The notes below the pieces were generated by a model. The model searched no databases, had not been told where the DNA came from, and was given only the letters and a program-made list of their open reading frames with translations. This document shows, one piece after another, positions 25,921 through 35,589 of a stretch of 64,000 nt of DNA (position 1 is the first letter of the stretch; each line of letters starts with the position of its first letter). Source of the stretch: Hydrogenophilus thiooxidans (lineage in GTDB: Bacteria > Pseudomonadota > Gammaproteobacteria > Burkholderiales > Rhodocyclaceae); assembly GCF_019049855.1 (NCBI RefSeq), contig NZ_JAHLSY010000006.1, positions 1 to 64,000 of the forward strand. Direction: 5' to 3'. The translations under genes were made by a program, and so were the position numbers.

Positions 25921-26318
25921 AGTCGCTTCATATCATCTTGATGACTTCGTGGTTCGCGGGGCTCTTTTATTTGCCGCGAATCTTTGTCAATCTGGCGATG
26001 GAGGAGCACGCCGTGGCACGCGACCGGCTGCTCCTCATGGCGCGCAAACTTTTTCGCTTCATGACGCCGCTTGGGGTTTTGGCGGTGCTCTTTGGTCTCT
26101 GGCTCTGGTTCGGCTTCGGTTTTTCCGGAGGTTGGTTGCACACGAAGACGACGCTGGTGGGATTGTTGATCGCCTACCACGCCTATTGTGGCGTGCTGCT
26201 CAACCGTTTCGAGGCAGGCGCCAATACCCGCTCCCACCTCTGGTATCGGTTTTACAACGAGATCCCGGTGGTGATCCTGACCTTCGTGGTCTTTCTCGTC
26301 GTGTTGAAGCCGTTCTAA
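25902..26318 (+). CDS. hemJ: HemJ-like protoporphyrinogen oxidase (CopD/UPF0093 family)
   Basis: 138 residues, four helices. MLYGVVKSLHIILMTSWFAGLFYLPRIFV, read in two parts, is the HemJ N-terminus with the conserved His, and FRFMTPLGVLAVLFGLWLW, LHTKTTLVGLLIAYH follow. HemJ oxidises protoporphyrinogen IX in the inner membrane in bacteria without HemG/HemY. Start GTG 25902 with AAAGGGGGG before it, inside the SDR gene end. Confidence 0.8.
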   Translation: MLYGVVKSLHIILMTSWFAGLFYLPRIFVNLAMEEHAVARDRLLLMARKLFRFMTPLGVLAVLFGLWLWFGFGFSGGWLHTKTTLVGLLIAYHAYCGVLLNRFEAGANTRSHLWYRFYNEIPVVILTFVVFLVVLKPF

Positions 26319-26334
26319 GGCCGGGAAGGGCGTC

Positions 26335-27570
26335 GTGTCGAATCGGTTGCGCGCCTTTGCGCCGTGCCCGCGCGGGATGGAGCCGTTTCTGAGTGACGAA
26401 TTGACCGCGGCGGGGGCTATCGAGATCGCAATGCGCCCGGGCGGTGTCGCTTTTACCGGGGATTGGCCGGTTCTCATGCGGGTAAGCCTCACCAGCCGGA
26501 TCGCAACGCGGGTGTTGGTCGCGTTGGGGGGCGGTGCGTTGCCGCACGGCAGGCGGCGTGGCGAAGAGGGGGCGGCGCTCTACCGCTTGGCGCGAACCAT
26601 TGCGTGGTCGAAATGGATATCGCCCGATGCGCGGCTGCGTGTCGATCTCACCGTGACGCGAGCGGCATGCACCGACGCGGTTCCTTTTCTCACGCTGCGG
26701 GTGAAAGACGCGATCTGCGACGCACTCCGCGCCCAGTGCGGTCGCCGCCCCAGCGTCGACAAACACGATCCGACGTTCCGGGTCGTGGTCTTTCTCGACG
26801 AACGGGGGGCGACCTTCTATTGGGATACGAGCGGCGCGCCGCTTACGCAGCGCGGGTTCAAGTCAGCAAAGACCCTGGCACCGCTCAAAGAGAACCTGGC
26901 TGCCGGGATTTTGCAGGTGATCGGGTGGACACCCACGTTGCCGCTGATCGACCCGATGTGTGGCAGCGGGACGTTCTTATTGGAAGCGGCGATGCGCGCC
27001 TATGCGATTCCCCCGGGGCTTTTTCGCGCGTTTGCGTTCGAACAGTGGCACGGGCTCGACCGTCAGGCCTGGGCGCAGCTTCGCAACACCTTACGGATCG
27101 AGACCGCCCGGCACATCGCGACGCTGCGGGCAAACCGCACGGAGCCGCGCCTCTTTGCTGCCGACGCCGATCCGCGGCAGATTGCCGCAGCGCAGCACAA
27201 TTGGCAGAGGCTCGAAGCCGCAGTGGAAACGCCGCTACCGATCGAGTGGGAGGTTGCCGCAGCAGAGGCGCTCGAGCCGCCGTCCGAAGTACCGCCGGGC
27301 TATTGGGTGTCCAATCCCCCTTATGGCGTCCGTTTGGCCGAAACCGAAGCGCTCGCGGCGTGGTACCCGCTCTTGGGCAACGCTCTCAAACGGCGCTGGG
27401 CGGGTTGGACGGCCCACTTCTTGACTGCCGACCCACGATTCGCCAAGCGCATCGGCTTACGGCCAGCGGCGAAGTGGCACCTCGACAACGGGCAATTGCG
27501 CTGCGTGCTGCTGCGCTATCCGATCGTTGCCGGTTCGCTCAAAGAGGGCGCTCGTTGCCCCGTTGCATGA
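26335..27570 (+). CDS. THUMP-domain 23S rRNA methyltransferase (RlmL-type)
   Basis: 411 residues. An N-terminal ferredoxin-like/THUMP part (residues 1-160, with HKHDPTFRVVVFLDE) and a Rossmann methyltransferase: LIDPMCGSGTFLLEAAMRA at about 203-221 and the catalytic NPPYG near 323. FYWDTSGAPLTQRGFK is the family linker. This is the shorter form equal to the N-terminal half of E. coli RlmKL, which makes m2G2445. Start GTG 26335 with GGAAGGG upstream. Confidence 0.88.
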   Translation: MSNRLRAFAPCPRGMEPFLSDELTAAGAIEIAMRPGGVAFTGDWPVLMRVSLTSRIATRVLVALGGGALPHGRRRGEEGAALYRLARTIAWSKWISPDARLRVDLTVTRAACTDAVPFLTLRVKDAICDALRAQCGRRPSVDKHDPTFRVVVFLDERGATFYWDTSGAPLTQRGFKSAKTLAPLKENLAAGILQVIGWTPTLPLIDPMCGSGTFLLEAAMRAYAIPPGLFRAFAFEQWHGLDRQAWAQLRNTLRIETARHIATLRANRTEPRLFAADADPRQIAAAQHNWQRLEAAVETPLPIEWEVAAAEALEPPSEVPPGYWVSNPPYGVRLAETEALAAWYPLLGNALKRRWAGWTAHFLTADPRFAKRIGLRPAAKWHLDNGQLRCVLLRYPIVAGSLKEGARCPVA

Positions 27571-27607
27571 GCAGCGGGTGGGTGCTGAGCGTGGCAGAGG
27601 CCCCCTT

Positions 27608-28741
27608 TTACACGATATCGAGCCCTTCTGGGACTTCCACTTCCGGTTTGTCGGGGCGTTTGCTGTGGAGTTTGATCTGGATGCGCAGGTCATTGACCGA
27701 ATCGGCGTAACGCAGTGCGTCTTCGTACCGGATCAGCCCCGCTTCGTAAAGGTCGAAAAGGGCCTGGTCGAAGGTCTGCATCCCCAGCTCACGCGATCGC
27801 TTCATCACCTCTTTGATTTCAGGGACGTTCCCTTTGAAGATCAGTTCGGCAATGAGCGGTGTGTTGAGGAGGATCTCAACCGCAGCGACGCGCCCAGAGC
27901 CAGTTGCGCGCGGCAGGAGCCGCTGCGAGACGATCGCTTTGAGGTTGAGCGACAGGTCCATCAGCAGCTGTTGTCGCCGGTCTTCGGGGAAAAAGTTGAT
28001 GATGCGATCGAGCGCCTGGTTGGTGCTGTTTGCGTGCAGCGTCGCCAAGCAGAGGTGCCCCGTTTCGGCAAAGGCGATCGCAAACTCCATCGTTTCACGG
28101 TCGCGGATCTCGCCCATCATGATCACGTCGGGCGCTTGCCGCAGCGTATTTTTGAGCGCCACTTCCCAACTGTCGGTGTCGATTCCAATCTCGCGCTGCG
28201 ACACCAGGCATTTCTTATGGGAGTGGACGAATTCGATCGGATCTTCGATGGTGATGATGTGGCCGCGGCTGTGCTCGTTGCGCCAATCGATGAGCGCCGC
28301 AAGCGAAGTCGATTTCCCCGTACCGGTGCCGCCGACGAAGATCACGAGCCCGCGTTTGACCATCGCTACCTCTTTGAGGACAGCGGGCAGGCGCAGTTCA
28401 TCTAGGGTTGGGATGGTGTCGGGGATCGTGCGAAAGACGAGCGACACCCCCCCTTTGGCGCGGTAGGCGTTTACCCGGAAGCGGCCGATGTTGGCGGGGG
28501 ATATCGCGAAATTGCACTCTTTCGTGGCTTCGAATTCGGCGGCTTGGCGGTCGTTCATCACCGCGCGGGCGATCGCCTGCGTATGGGCGGCAGTAAGCGG
28601 CTGGCTCGATTGCGGCTGAAGCGCCCCGTCGATCTTGATCGCGGGGGGGAAATCGGGGGCGATGAAGAGGTCGGAGCCGTTGCGCTCTTTGACCCGCCGG
28701 AGAAGATCGATGGTGAAGGTCAACGCTTGGTCGCGCTGCAT
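27608..28741 (-). CDS. pilU: Type IV pilus retraction ATPase PilU
   Basis: 377 residues. Walker A GGTGTGKSTSL at about 137-147, Asp box TIEDPIEFVHSHKK, Walker B PDVIMMGEIRD, His box GHLCLATLHANST. The longer C-terminal tail (KLHSKRPDKPEVEVPEG) marks PilU. Works with PilT in pilus retraction and twitching. 19 bp after pilT, same strand; AAGGAG upstream of the ATG. Confidence 0.95.
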   Translation of the reverse strand: MQRDQALTFTIDLLRRVKERNGSDLFIAPDFPPAIKIDGALQPQSSQPLTAAHTQAIARAVMNDRQAAEFEATKECNFAISPANIGRFRVNAYRAKGGVSLVFRTIPDTIPTLDELRLPAVLKEVAMVKRGLVIFVGGTGTGKSTSLAALIDWRNEHSRGHIITIEDPIEFVHSHKKCLVSQREIGIDTDSWEVALKNTLRQAPDVIMMGEIRDRETMEFAIAFAETGHLCLATLHANSTNQALDRIINFFPEDRRQQLLMDLSLNLKAIVSQRLLPRATGSGRVAAVEILLNTPLIAELIFKGNVPEIKEVMKRSRELGMQTFDQALFDLYEAGLIRYEDALRYADSVNDLRIQIKLHSKRPDKPEVEVPEGLDIV

Positions 28742-28760
28742 CGAGGGGCTCCTTGGGGGA

Positions 28761-29801
28761 TCAACGGAATGCGTCTTTGTTCACGGCATAGGCGCGCGCT
28801 TCGTCGGGCGCAACGAGATGGCGCGCGACCAATTGTTGCAGCGACTGGTCGAGCGTCTGCATTCCCAACGCTTGGCTCGTCTGGATGATCGAGTACATCT
28901 GCGCGATCTTGTTTTCGCGGATGAGGTTGCGAATCGCAGGCGTGCCGATCATGATTTCGTGCGCGGCGACGCGCCCGCTGCCGTCACGCCGCTTCAAAAG
29001 CACTTGCGCAATCACCGCGCGCAGCGATTCGGAGAGCATCGCGCGCACCATCTCTTTTTCGGCAGCGGGGAAGACGTCGACGATTCGGTCGATCGTCTTT
29101 GCCGCTGACGAGGTGTGTAGCGTCCCGAAGACCAGGTGGCCGGTTTCGGCGGCAGTCAGTGCGAGCCGAATCGTTTCGAGGTCCCGCATCTCCCCCACCA
29201 GGATCACATCCGGGTCTTCGCGCAGCGCCGAACGGAGCGCGTTCTCGAACGAGAGGGTGTCGCGATGGACCTCACGCTGGTTGATGAGCGATTTTTTCGC
29301 TTCGTGCACGAACTCGATCGGATCTTCGATGGTGAGGATATGAAGCGGCTGCGTGGTGTTGAGGTAGTCGATCATCGCCGCCAGCGTCGTTGATTTCCCA
29401 GAACCGGTGGGGCCGGTGACGAGCACGATGCCGCGCGGCTGGTCGCAGATCGTCTTGAAGACCGCCGGGGCGTCGAGCTCTTCGAGGGTGAGCACTTTGC
29501 TGGGAATGGTGCGAAAGACTGCGCCCATGCCGCGGCTTTGCATGAAGGCGTTGACCCGAAAGCGCGCCAGTTTCGGAATCTCAAACGAGAAGTCGGCTTC
29601 GAAATGGGCTTCGAACGCTTTGCGTTGCGCGTCGGTCATGATGTCATAGACGAGCGCCTTGACGTCGGCGTCGGTAAGCGCCGGCAGATTGACGCGCCGG
29701 ATGTCGCCGTGGATGCGCAGCAACGGCGGTAACCCCGCCGAAAGGTGAAGGTCTGATGCTTTGTTCTTGACCGCAAATGCAAGCAGTTCGGCGATGTCCA
29801 T
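28761..29801 (-). CDS. pilT: Type IV pilus retraction ATPase PilT
   Basis: 346 residues, family length. MDIAELLAFAVKNKASDLHLSAG start, Walker A GPTGSGKSTTL, Asp box ILTIEDPIEFVHEAKK, Walker B PDVILVGEMRD, His box GHLVFGTLHTSSA, and the conserved AIRNLIRE helix. The hexameric retraction motor. Divergent from yggS across 93 bp, as is typical. Confidence 0.97.
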   Translation of the reverse strand: MDIAELLAFAVKNKASDLHLSAGLPPLLRIHGDIRRVNLPALTDADVKALVYDIMTDAQRKAFEAHFEADFSFEIPKLARFRVNAFMQSRGMGAVFRTIPSKVLTLEELDAPAVFKTICDQPRGIVLVTGPTGSGKSTTLAAMIDYLNTTQPLHILTIEDPIEFVHEAKKSLINQREVHRDTLSFENALRSALREDPDVILVGEMRDLETIRLALTAAETGHLVFGTLHTSSAAKTIDRIVDVFPAAEKEMVRAMLSESLRAVIAQVLLKRRDGSGRVAAHEIMIGTPAIRNLIRENKIAQMYSIIQTSQALGMQTLDQSLQQLVARHLVAPDEARAYAVNKDAFR

Positions 29802-29894
29802 CGAGCAGTCTCCCGCATCTGGTCCCGCTATGGTAGCGCAATTTGTCGGTGCTATACTCGTTGCGGTCGCAAACGATCGACGAAACGGAGCAGT

Positions 29895-30665
29895 ATGCAC
29901 GGTATGAGTGAGGACGCCGCAGCCGCGATCGCCGCACGGGTCGCCGCGGTGCGGGCGCAAATCGCCGAAGCGGCAGCGCGCCTGGGGCGGGATCCGGCAA
30001 CGGTGACGCTGGTGGCGGTGAGTAAAACGCAGCCAGCTGCCGCGATCCGTGCCGCGTTTGCCGCAGGGTTGCGCGTCTTCGGCGAAAACTACGTGCAGGA
30101 GGCGGTCGCCAAACAGGCGGAACTTGCCGATCTGCCGATCGAATGGCATTTCATCGGACCGATTCAACGCAACAAAACGCGGGCGATCGCCGCGGCGTTC
30201 GACTGGGTCCATTCGCTCGACCGCCTGGAAGTGGCGCAGCGCTTTGCCGAGCAGCGGGATCCCGCGCGCGGCCCGCTCAACGTGATGGTGCAGGTGAATG
30301 TGAGTGGGGAGGCGAGCAAAGCCGGTGTCGCGCCAGAAGCGGTGGTGGCGCTTGCGAAAGCGATCGCGCACCTGCCGCAGCTCAACCTGGTGGGATTGAT
30401 GACGATCCCCGAGCCGAGCGCCGATCCCGAACTGCTTGCGCGCCGCTTTCGAACGGTGCGGGAACTGCGCGACACGTTGCAGCGCGAAGGCTTGCCCGTA
30501 TGGGCGCTGTCGATGGGGATGAGTAGCGACTGGTCAGTGGCGCTTGCCGAAGGGGCGACCCATCTGCGCATCGGTAGCGCCCTTTTTGGACCCAGGCCGC
30601 GCAAAACACCACGGCCGAAGGGGGGTGGAGACGCGTCAGGAGAAGGAGCAAAAACATGCGGTTGA
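29895..30665 (+). CDS. yggS: YggS-family pyridoxal-phosphate homeostasis protein
   Basis: 256 residues. Single-domain PLP-binding TIM barrel with no catalysis of its own; it buffers PLP and affects amino-acid pools. PLP Lys in [13 protein letters not shown], then [20 protein letters not shown], and [27 protein letters not shown]. The C-terminal tail past GPR is about 20 residues of low complexity. ATG 29895 with GGAG 4 nt before it, or ATG 29904. Overlaps proC by 10 bp. Confidence 0.94.
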   Translation: MHGMSEDAAAAIAARVAAVRAQIAEAAARLGRDPATVTLVAVSKTQPAAAIRAAFAAGLRVFGENYVQEAVAKQAELADLPIEWHFIGPIQRNKTRAIAAAFDWVHSLDRLEVAQRFAEQRDPARGPLNVMVQVNVSGEASKAGVAPEAVVALAKAIAHLPQLNLVGLMTIPEPSADPELLARRFRTVRELRDTLQREGLPVWALSMGMSSDWSVALAEGATHLRIGSALFGPRPRKTPRPKGGGDASGEGAKTCG

Positions 30666-31462
30666 GTTTTTTGGGGGGCGGCAATATGGCCGAAGCGATC
30701 CTGGGTGGGCTGGTTGATCGACGCGTGACCGACGCGAAACGGATCCACGTCGTCGATCCCAACCCCGATCGCCGCGCGGCGCTCGCGAGTCGCTACGGTG
30801 TGCAGGCGCTTGCGGTGGTGGATGACCCCTTTTTCGAAACCGATCTGATCGTGCTTGCCGTCAAACCCCAGGTGGTTGCCGCTGCGCTCGCGCCGCTTGC
30901 GGGGCGGGTCGGGCGCACGCCCGTCTTGTCGATCATGGCGGGGGTGCCGATCGCGCGGATCGCCGACTTGCTCAGGGAAGCAGCGCCGATCATCCGCGCG
31001 ATGCCCAACACCCCGGCGTTGGTGGGGGCAGGAATGAGCGGGCTCTATGCCCCGCCGACGGTAAGCGCGACCGCACGGCAGTCGGCGCAGAAGGTGATGG
31101 AAGCGGTGGGTGAGGTGGTCTGGGTGGAGAGCGAAGCGGTAATCGACGCGGTGACCGCGGTCTCCGGCAGCGGTCCAGCGTACGGGTTCCTCTTCATGGA
31201 AGCGCTCGCCCGCGCGGGTGTCGAGCTGGGGTTACCCGCCGACGTGGCGCGCCGTTTGGCGGTCGGGACCCTACTGGGCGCTGCGAAACTTGCCGACGCG
31301 AGTGCGGACCCCTTGGACGTGTTGCGTGCCCGTGTCACTTCACCGGGCGGAACTACTGCCGCGGCGCTGGAGGTGTTGCGCGCGCGCGAGTGGGACCGCA
31401 TTCTCGAGACTGCGGTTGCAGCGGCGTACCAGCGCGCGCAAGCGCTCGCGAAAGGAGCGTAA
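30656..31462 (+). CDS. proC: Pyrroline-5-carboxylate reductase
   Basis: 268 residues. Last step of proline synthesis. Rossmann start [42 protein letters not shown] and the signature ARVTSPGGTTAAALEVL. Overlaps yggS; AAGGAG lies just before the ATG. yggT starts right at the stop. Confidence 0.97.
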   Translation: MRLSFLGGGNMAEAILGGLVDRRVTDAKRIHVVDPNPDRRAALASRYGVQALAVVDDPFFETDLIVLAVKPQVVAAALAPLAGRVGRTPVLSIMAGVPIARIADLLREAAPIIRAMPNTPALVGAGMSGLYAPPTVSATARQSAQKVMEAVGEVVWVESEAVIDAVTAVSGSGPAYGFLFMEALARAGVELGLPADVARRLAVGTLLGAAKLADASADPLDVLRARVTSPGGTTAAALEVLRAREWDRILETAVAAAYQRAQALAKGA

Positions 31463-32056
31463 ATGGCGTTCGGGCAACTCTTCGACCTCATTTTCGGAAC
31501 GGTTTTCAACGGGCTTTCGGCCCTCTTTTGGATTGCGTTCTTGATGCGCTGGCGGCGAATTTCGTTCTTTCTGCCGGGTGGCGCGTTCGTGCTCACCCTC
31601 ACCGAATGGGCGGCGCGGCCGGTGCGACGCCTGTTGCCGCGGGCGCGGCTTGACTGGAGCTGCGTGCTCTTGGCGTGGGTGAGCCAAATGGTGTTGATTG
31701 GCCTCAAGTTCGCGGTGTTGGGCCATCTGCCCAGCCTGCCGCTTTTTGGCGCTCTGGGGGTGATGGTGGTGGGCGGGGCGCTCGAGACCCTCTATGTCCT
31801 GGGGTACCTGGTTTTTTGGGTCGTGCTGGTTTCGGCGTTGCTCACCTGGTTACAGCCCAATGCTCCGCTTGCGCCGGTGCTCCACGCGCTTGCCGATCCC
31901 TTCCTCGATCCGATCCGCCGTTTCGTGCCGACGATCGGCGGGGTCGACCTCAGTCCGGTGATCCTCTTCCTTGCGCTCAACCTGCTCGCGATCGTTGGCG
32001 GTGAGCTCCGATTCATGGTCGTGCGCGGCTTGTTGGCGGCATCCGTGGGGGGATGA
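31463..32056 (+). CDS. yggT: YggT-family membrane protein
   Basis: 197 residues with two YggT repeats, each a helix pair followed by a short motif: WAARPVRRLLPRARLDWSCVL in the first half and LADPFLDPIRRFVPTIGGVDLSPVIL in the second. Function is unknown; linked in other bacteria to osmotic tolerance and envelope. It abuts proC and precedes yggU. Confidence 0.93.
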   Translation: MAFGQLFDLIFGTVFNGLSALFWIAFLMRWRRISFFLPGGAFVLTLTEWAARPVRRLLPRARLDWSCVLLAWVSQMVLIGLKFAVLGHLPSLPLFGALGVMVVGGALETLYVLGYLVFWVVLVSALLTWLQPNAPLAPVLHALADPFLDPIRRFVPTIGGVDLSPVILFLALNLLAIVGGELRFMVVRGLLAASVGG

Positions 32057-32057
32057 C

Positions 32058-32363
32058 GTGCCGGGTTGGCAGATGCATCCAGAAGGGGTGTTGTTGTTCC
32101 TACATGTGCAGCCCGGCGCAAAGCGCAGCGCTTGGGCCGGGCGCCACGGCGATGCGCTCAAAGTGCGGATCGCGGCGCCCCCTGTGGAGGGGAAGGCGAA
32201 TGCAGCGCTCAGCGCTTTTTTGGCCGAAACCTTTGCCCTGCGTCCGAGCGCAGTGACTTTGGTCGGTGGCGACACGTCTCGAACCAAGCGGGTGTTGTTG
32301 CGTTGTGACGCGAACGAGCGTGCCGCGATTCTGACCCGTTTGGGTGAGCTGTTCCCGCATTGA
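32058..32363 (+). CDS. yggU: YggU/DUF167-family protein
   Basis: 101 residues. LFLHVQPGAKRSAWAGRHGDALKVRIAAPPVEGKAN, here in pieces, is the DUF167 core (QPxAxR, KVxIxAPPVxGxAN). No biochemical role is established. The start is GTG 32058, 1 bp after the yggT stop, or ATG 32073. Confidence 0.9.
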   Translation: MPGWQMHPEGVLLFLHVQPGAKRSAWAGRHGDALKVRIAAPPVEGKANAALSAFLAETFALRPSAVTLVGGDTSRTKRVLLRCDANERAAILTRLGELFPH

Positions 32364-32386
32364 CCGTGGTGGTGGGACACACGGCA

Positions 32387-32779
32387 ATGCGGCACGCGAC
32401 GTGGCGCGGGTGGCAGCACCTGTTGCGTCCCGGGGACTGGGGGGCTCTCGCGATTGGCGTCGCGGCGGTGGTCGCGTCGCTGACGTGGCTATTGCAGGCG
32501 GGGGCACCCACCCACGCGGTGGTGCGTGTGGCGGGCCGTGTCGTCGGAACGTATCCCCTCGACCACCCCCAAACCATTGAGGTAGTCGGCGCGTTGGGTG
32601 TCACGGTGATCGCAATCGCGCCGGGGCGTGCGCGGGTGGTGCGCGACCCGGGACCACGGCAGATCTGCGTCCAGCAAGGGTGGCTGACGCGCGCTGGGAG
32701 CGCTGCGATCTGCGCGCCCAATGAGGTGACCGTGGAGCTCACCGGACGCACGCGCCTTTACGATTCGCTCAATTTCTGA
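32387..32779 (+). CDS. NusG_II-domain small membrane-anchored protein
   Basis: 130 residues from ATG 32387 (MRHATWRGWQ). LLRPGDWGALAIGVAAVVASLTWL is an N-terminal anchor helix; the rest fits the NusG_II beta domain (VVRVAGRVVGTYPLDHPQTIEVVG, ICVQQGWLTRAGSAAICAPNEVTVEL), a fold seen in secreted proteins of unknown role. A TTG at 32360 that overlaps the yggU stop by 4 bp is an alternative start. The 3' end overlaps the converging pyrX by 11 bp. Confidence 0.75.
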   Translation: MRHATWRGWQHLLRPGDWGALAIGVAAVVASLTWLLQAGAPTHAVVRVAGRVVGTYPLDHPQTIEVVGALGVTVIAIAPGRARVVRDPGPRQICVQQGWLTRAGSAAICAPNEVTVELTGRTRLYDSLNF

Positions 32780-34094
32780 ACGGTTCGGCTGCGCGTTCGA
32801 AGACGAAGACGCCGCGCCGCATCAGGTGGGTGACGCGACCCGTGAGCGGCAGACCCCACCACGGCGTGTTGTGCGCAGGCCCAACGAGCGACTGGGCGTC
32901 GACGATCCACGGTTCGTCGGGATCGAAAAGCATAAGGTCTGCCGGGGCGCCGACTGCAAGCCGCCCCCATTCGTCGTTATCGACGAGCGCGGCGGCGCGA
33001 CTGCTCACTGGGGCAAGCGTCTGGGCAAGCGAAAGCCCCTGCGATTCGCCCCAGCGCAGTACGAGCGGCAGGAGCGTTTCGAAGCCTGCGGCCCCGGGGG
33101 CGCTCTCCGAAAAGGGGTAGGCTTTCGCGTCACGACCCACGGTCGTGTGGTTTGAGGTGATGACGTCGATCGTACCGTCGGCAACTGCAGCGGCGAGCGC
33201 TTCCCGGTCGCGGCTGCTGCGCAGCGGCGGAATCACATGGGCGTTGGTATCGAACGCTCCGATGTCGCGTTCGGTCATCGTCAAATGGAGCGCCGAGACG
33301 CTTGCCGAGATGGGTAACCCTTCCTCTTTCGCGCGGCGGAGCAGCGCGACGCTGCGTTCGCTCGAGAGATTGACCACGTGGAGCCGAACCCCTGCTTCGG
33401 CCGCGAGTTCGATAAGCCGCGTGAGCGCGACCGTCTCCGCCGCGACGGGAATCGGCGGTAGCCCCAGGCGGGCGGCAACGACGCCGTCGTGGGCGCCACC
33501 CGGTAGGCTGAGGTCGGGGTCGGTGGCGGTGAGCCAGACGGGCAGGTCGAAGCTGGCGGCGTACTGCATCGCCCGCAGCAATGCCAGCGTGTCGCGCATC
33601 GGGCGATCGCCTTGCGAGAACGCGATGCAACCAGCGGCAGTAAGGCGCGCCATCTCCGCGAGTTGCTCGCCTTTGAGGCCGACGGTGAGTGCCCCCAGCG
33701 GCAGAGTGTCGGTGATCGCGGCGCGACGCGCGCGCTCGAGCAGCATTTCGACCAACCCCGGTTCGTCAAGCGGCGGGGCGGTATCGGGCGCCACCACCAG
33801 GTGGCCGATCCCGCCGGCGGCAGCACCGCGCAATTCCCGCTCCAAGCGGGTTTGTTGCTCGAGCACCGGACCGGTGAGGTGCGCGTAGGTGTCGACCAAA
33901 GCCGGGGCCAGCACGCGCCGCTCTGCGTCCCAGATCCGATCCGGGGTAAAACCGGGGATTGTCGGAGCGGTAGGAGAATCGGCTGGGTGTTCTTGAATCG
34001 CCACGATGCGGCCGTCGGCGATCGCAACCGCTCCGTACCCTTCCCGCCCCGACGCGGGGTCGACGAGGTAGGCGTTGGTGATCATCCACTTCAT
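32769..34094 (-). CDS. pyrX: Dihydroorotase-like protein, catalytic residues lost (PyrX type)
   Basis: 441 residues of the amidohydrolase family, in the pyrR-pyrB-pyrX operon. The metal-binding DxHxH motif reads DTYAHLTGP (first His is Tyr), HVS is VNLSS, the usual PHH is SALHL, and the TDHAPH motif reads SNHTTV. So several zinc ligands and the catalytic Asp are missing. Such proteins, known from Pseudomonas, lack activity but hold the aspartate transcarbamoylase dodecamer together. An active dihydroorotase must be elsewhere. Overlaps pyrB by ATGA; long upstream extension rejected. Confidence 0.92.
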   Translation of the reverse strand: MKWMITNAYLVDPASGREGYGAVAIADGRIVAIQEHPADSPTAPTIPGFTPDRIWDAERRVLAPALVDTYAHLTGPVLEQQTRLERELRGAAAGGIGHLVVAPDTAPPLDEPGLVEMLLERARRAAITDTLPLGALTVGLKGEQLAEMARLTAAGCIAFSQGDRPMRDTLALLRAMQYAASFDLPVWLTATDPDLSLPGGAHDGVVAARLGLPPIPVAAETVALTRLIELAAEAGVRLHVVNLSSERSVALLRRAKEEGLPISASVSALHLTMTERDIGAFDTNAHVIPPLRSSRDREALAAAVADGTIDVITSNHTTVGRDAKAYPFSESAPGAAGFETLLPLVLRWGESQGLSLAQTLAPVSSRAAALVDNDEWGRLAVGAPADLMLFDPDEPWIVDAQSLVGPAHNTPWWGLPLTGRVTHLMRRGVFVFERAAEPFRN

Positions 34095-35068
34095 GTAAGA
34101 CCTCCCGGGGCAACGCCCGCCAATAGGGTGAAGACGGCCATGCGAATCGCAATCCCAAACGTGACTTGTGGCAGGATCACCGCTTGGGGGCCGTCGGCGA
34201 CGCTCGAGGCGATCTCCACGCCACGGTTCATCGGGCCTGGGTGCATCACGATCGCGTCGGGTTTCGCCCGTTTGAGCCGCTCGGGAGTGAGCCCCCAGCA
34301 TTCGTGGTATTCGGCAGTGGTGGCGATGAAGGAGCCGTGCATGCGCTCATTTTGCAGCCGCAGCATCATGATCACGTCGACGCCGTCGAGCGCCTCGTCG
34401 AGGTCGTGGGTGACCCGTACGCCCAGTTCGCCGAGCGCTTTCGGCAGCAGCGTTTTCGGGCCGGCGACGCGCACTTCGGGAACGCCCAAGGTGGTGAGCG
34501 CCGCGATCTCCGAGCGCGCGACGCGGGAGTGGAGGACGTCACCGACCACCGCGACAGTGAGGCGGGTGAAGTCTTTCTTGTAGTGGCGGATGGTGTACAT
34601 GTCGAGTAGCCCCTGGGTGGGGTGGGCATGGCGGCCGTCGCCGGCGTTGAGCACGCTCACGTGATCGAGCCCCCGTTCAGCGAGGTGTTGCGCGATGCGC
34701 ACCGGGGCGCCGCTTGCGGCGTGACGGATCACGAACATGTCGGCCATCATCGCGCAGAGGTTGTCGATGGTGTCCAGGAGCGACTCCCCCTTCGCCGTGC
34801 TGCTCGTGGCGATATTGAGGTTGATGACGTCGGCAGAAAGACGCGTGGCAGCGATCTCGAAGGTGGTGCGGGTGCGGGTCGAATTTTCGAAGAAAATGTT
34901 GAAGACGCTCTTGCCGCGCAAAAGCGGCACTTTTTTCACCGCGCGTTCGGAGACCTCCAAGAACGAGTCGGCCAACGAAAAGATCTGCTGTAGGATCGGT
35001 TCGGGTAGCCCATCGAGCGTCAAGAGGTGACGCAGGCGCCCGTCGGGGGTGAGTTGGAGTGACGTCAT
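34091..35068 (-). CDS. pyrB: Aspartate carbamoyltransferase catalytic chain
   Basis: 325 residues. Joins carbamoyl phosphate and aspartate in pyrimidine synthesis. Carbamoyl-phosphate loop S63-TRTRT68 in [25 protein letters not shown], the 80s-type loop SSTAKGES, and [12 protein letters not shown] at the end. Somewhat long N-terminus (about 15 residues before LLTLDGL), fitting the class that pairs with PyrX. Overlaps pyrR and pyrX by 4 bp each. Confidence 0.97.
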   Translation of the reverse strand: MTSLQLTPDGRLRHLLTLDGLPEPILQQIFSLADSFLEVSERAVKKVPLLRGKSVFNIFFENSTRTRTTFEIAATRLSADVINLNIATSSTAKGESLLDTIDNLCAMMADMFVIRHAASGAPVRIAQHLAERGLDHVSVLNAGDGRHAHPTQGLLDMYTIRHYKKDFTRLTVAVVGDVLHSRVARSEIAALTTLGVPEVRVAGPKTLLPKALGELGVRVTHDLDEALDGVDVIMMLRLQNERMHGSFIATTAEYHECWGLTPERLKRAKPDAIVMHPGPMNRGVEIASSVADGPQAVILPQVTFGIAIRMAVFTLLAGVAPGGLT

Positions 35069-35589
35069 GCAACGAGCTCCCAACGAAAGGTCTCTTGGTG
35101 GGTAACGATGAGTTCGAGCCGCACGTGGGCGGCAAGGGGGGTTGGACTGCGCCAGGGGCAAAAGTCGGCGCAGATCGGTAGTTCCCTACCGCCGCGATCG
35201 GCGAGTGCCGCAAGCCGTACGCACGCCGGGCGGCCGTAGTCGAAGAGCTCGTTGATCGCCGCGCGCACCGTCCGTCCGGTGTAGAGCACGTCGTCGATCA
35301 GCAGAATCCGTGCCCCTTCGACTGGGAACGGGAGTTCGCTGGGGCGAACGTCACGCCGCCCCAGACCCCGTTGCGCCAGATCGTCGCGGTAGAACGACAC
35401 GTCGATCACCCCAAGGGGGAGCGTTGGCGCGAGCGCAGCGCGCAGCCGTTTGGCGATCCAGCTGCCGCCCGCGTGGATGCCGACGAACGCGTCGAAGGCA
35501 TCGCGGTACGGCGCAACCGCGCGCTCGAGTTCGCGGTAGAGCGTCTCCGCGTCAGGGGGTGGCGGTATCGTAAGGCGTTCCGTATGCAT
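35065..35589 (-). CDS. pyrR: PyrR (pyrimidine operon regulator / uracil phosphoribosyltransferase)
   Basis: 174 residues, phosphoribosyltransferase fold. PRPP loop [45 protein letters not shown]. In other bacteria it binds pyr mRNA or makes UMP. No pyr attenuator structure was seen here, since it overlaps ruvX by 38 bp and pyrB by 4 bp. Its role in this operon is inferred. Confidence 0.93.
   Translation of the reverse strand: MHTERLTIPPPPDAETLYRELERAVAPYRDAFDAFVGIHAGGSWIAKRLRAALAPTLPLGVIDVSFYRDDLAQRGLGRRDVRPSELPFPVEGARILLIDDVLYTGRTVRAAINELFDYGRPACVRLAALADRGGRELPICADFCPWRSPTPLAAHVRLELIVTHQETFRWELVA

Noticed and set aside
29820-29894. TTGTCG and TATACT as a yggS promoter
   Set aside because: The two boxes are only a few bases apart, so they cannot serve as one promoter; no better pair was found.
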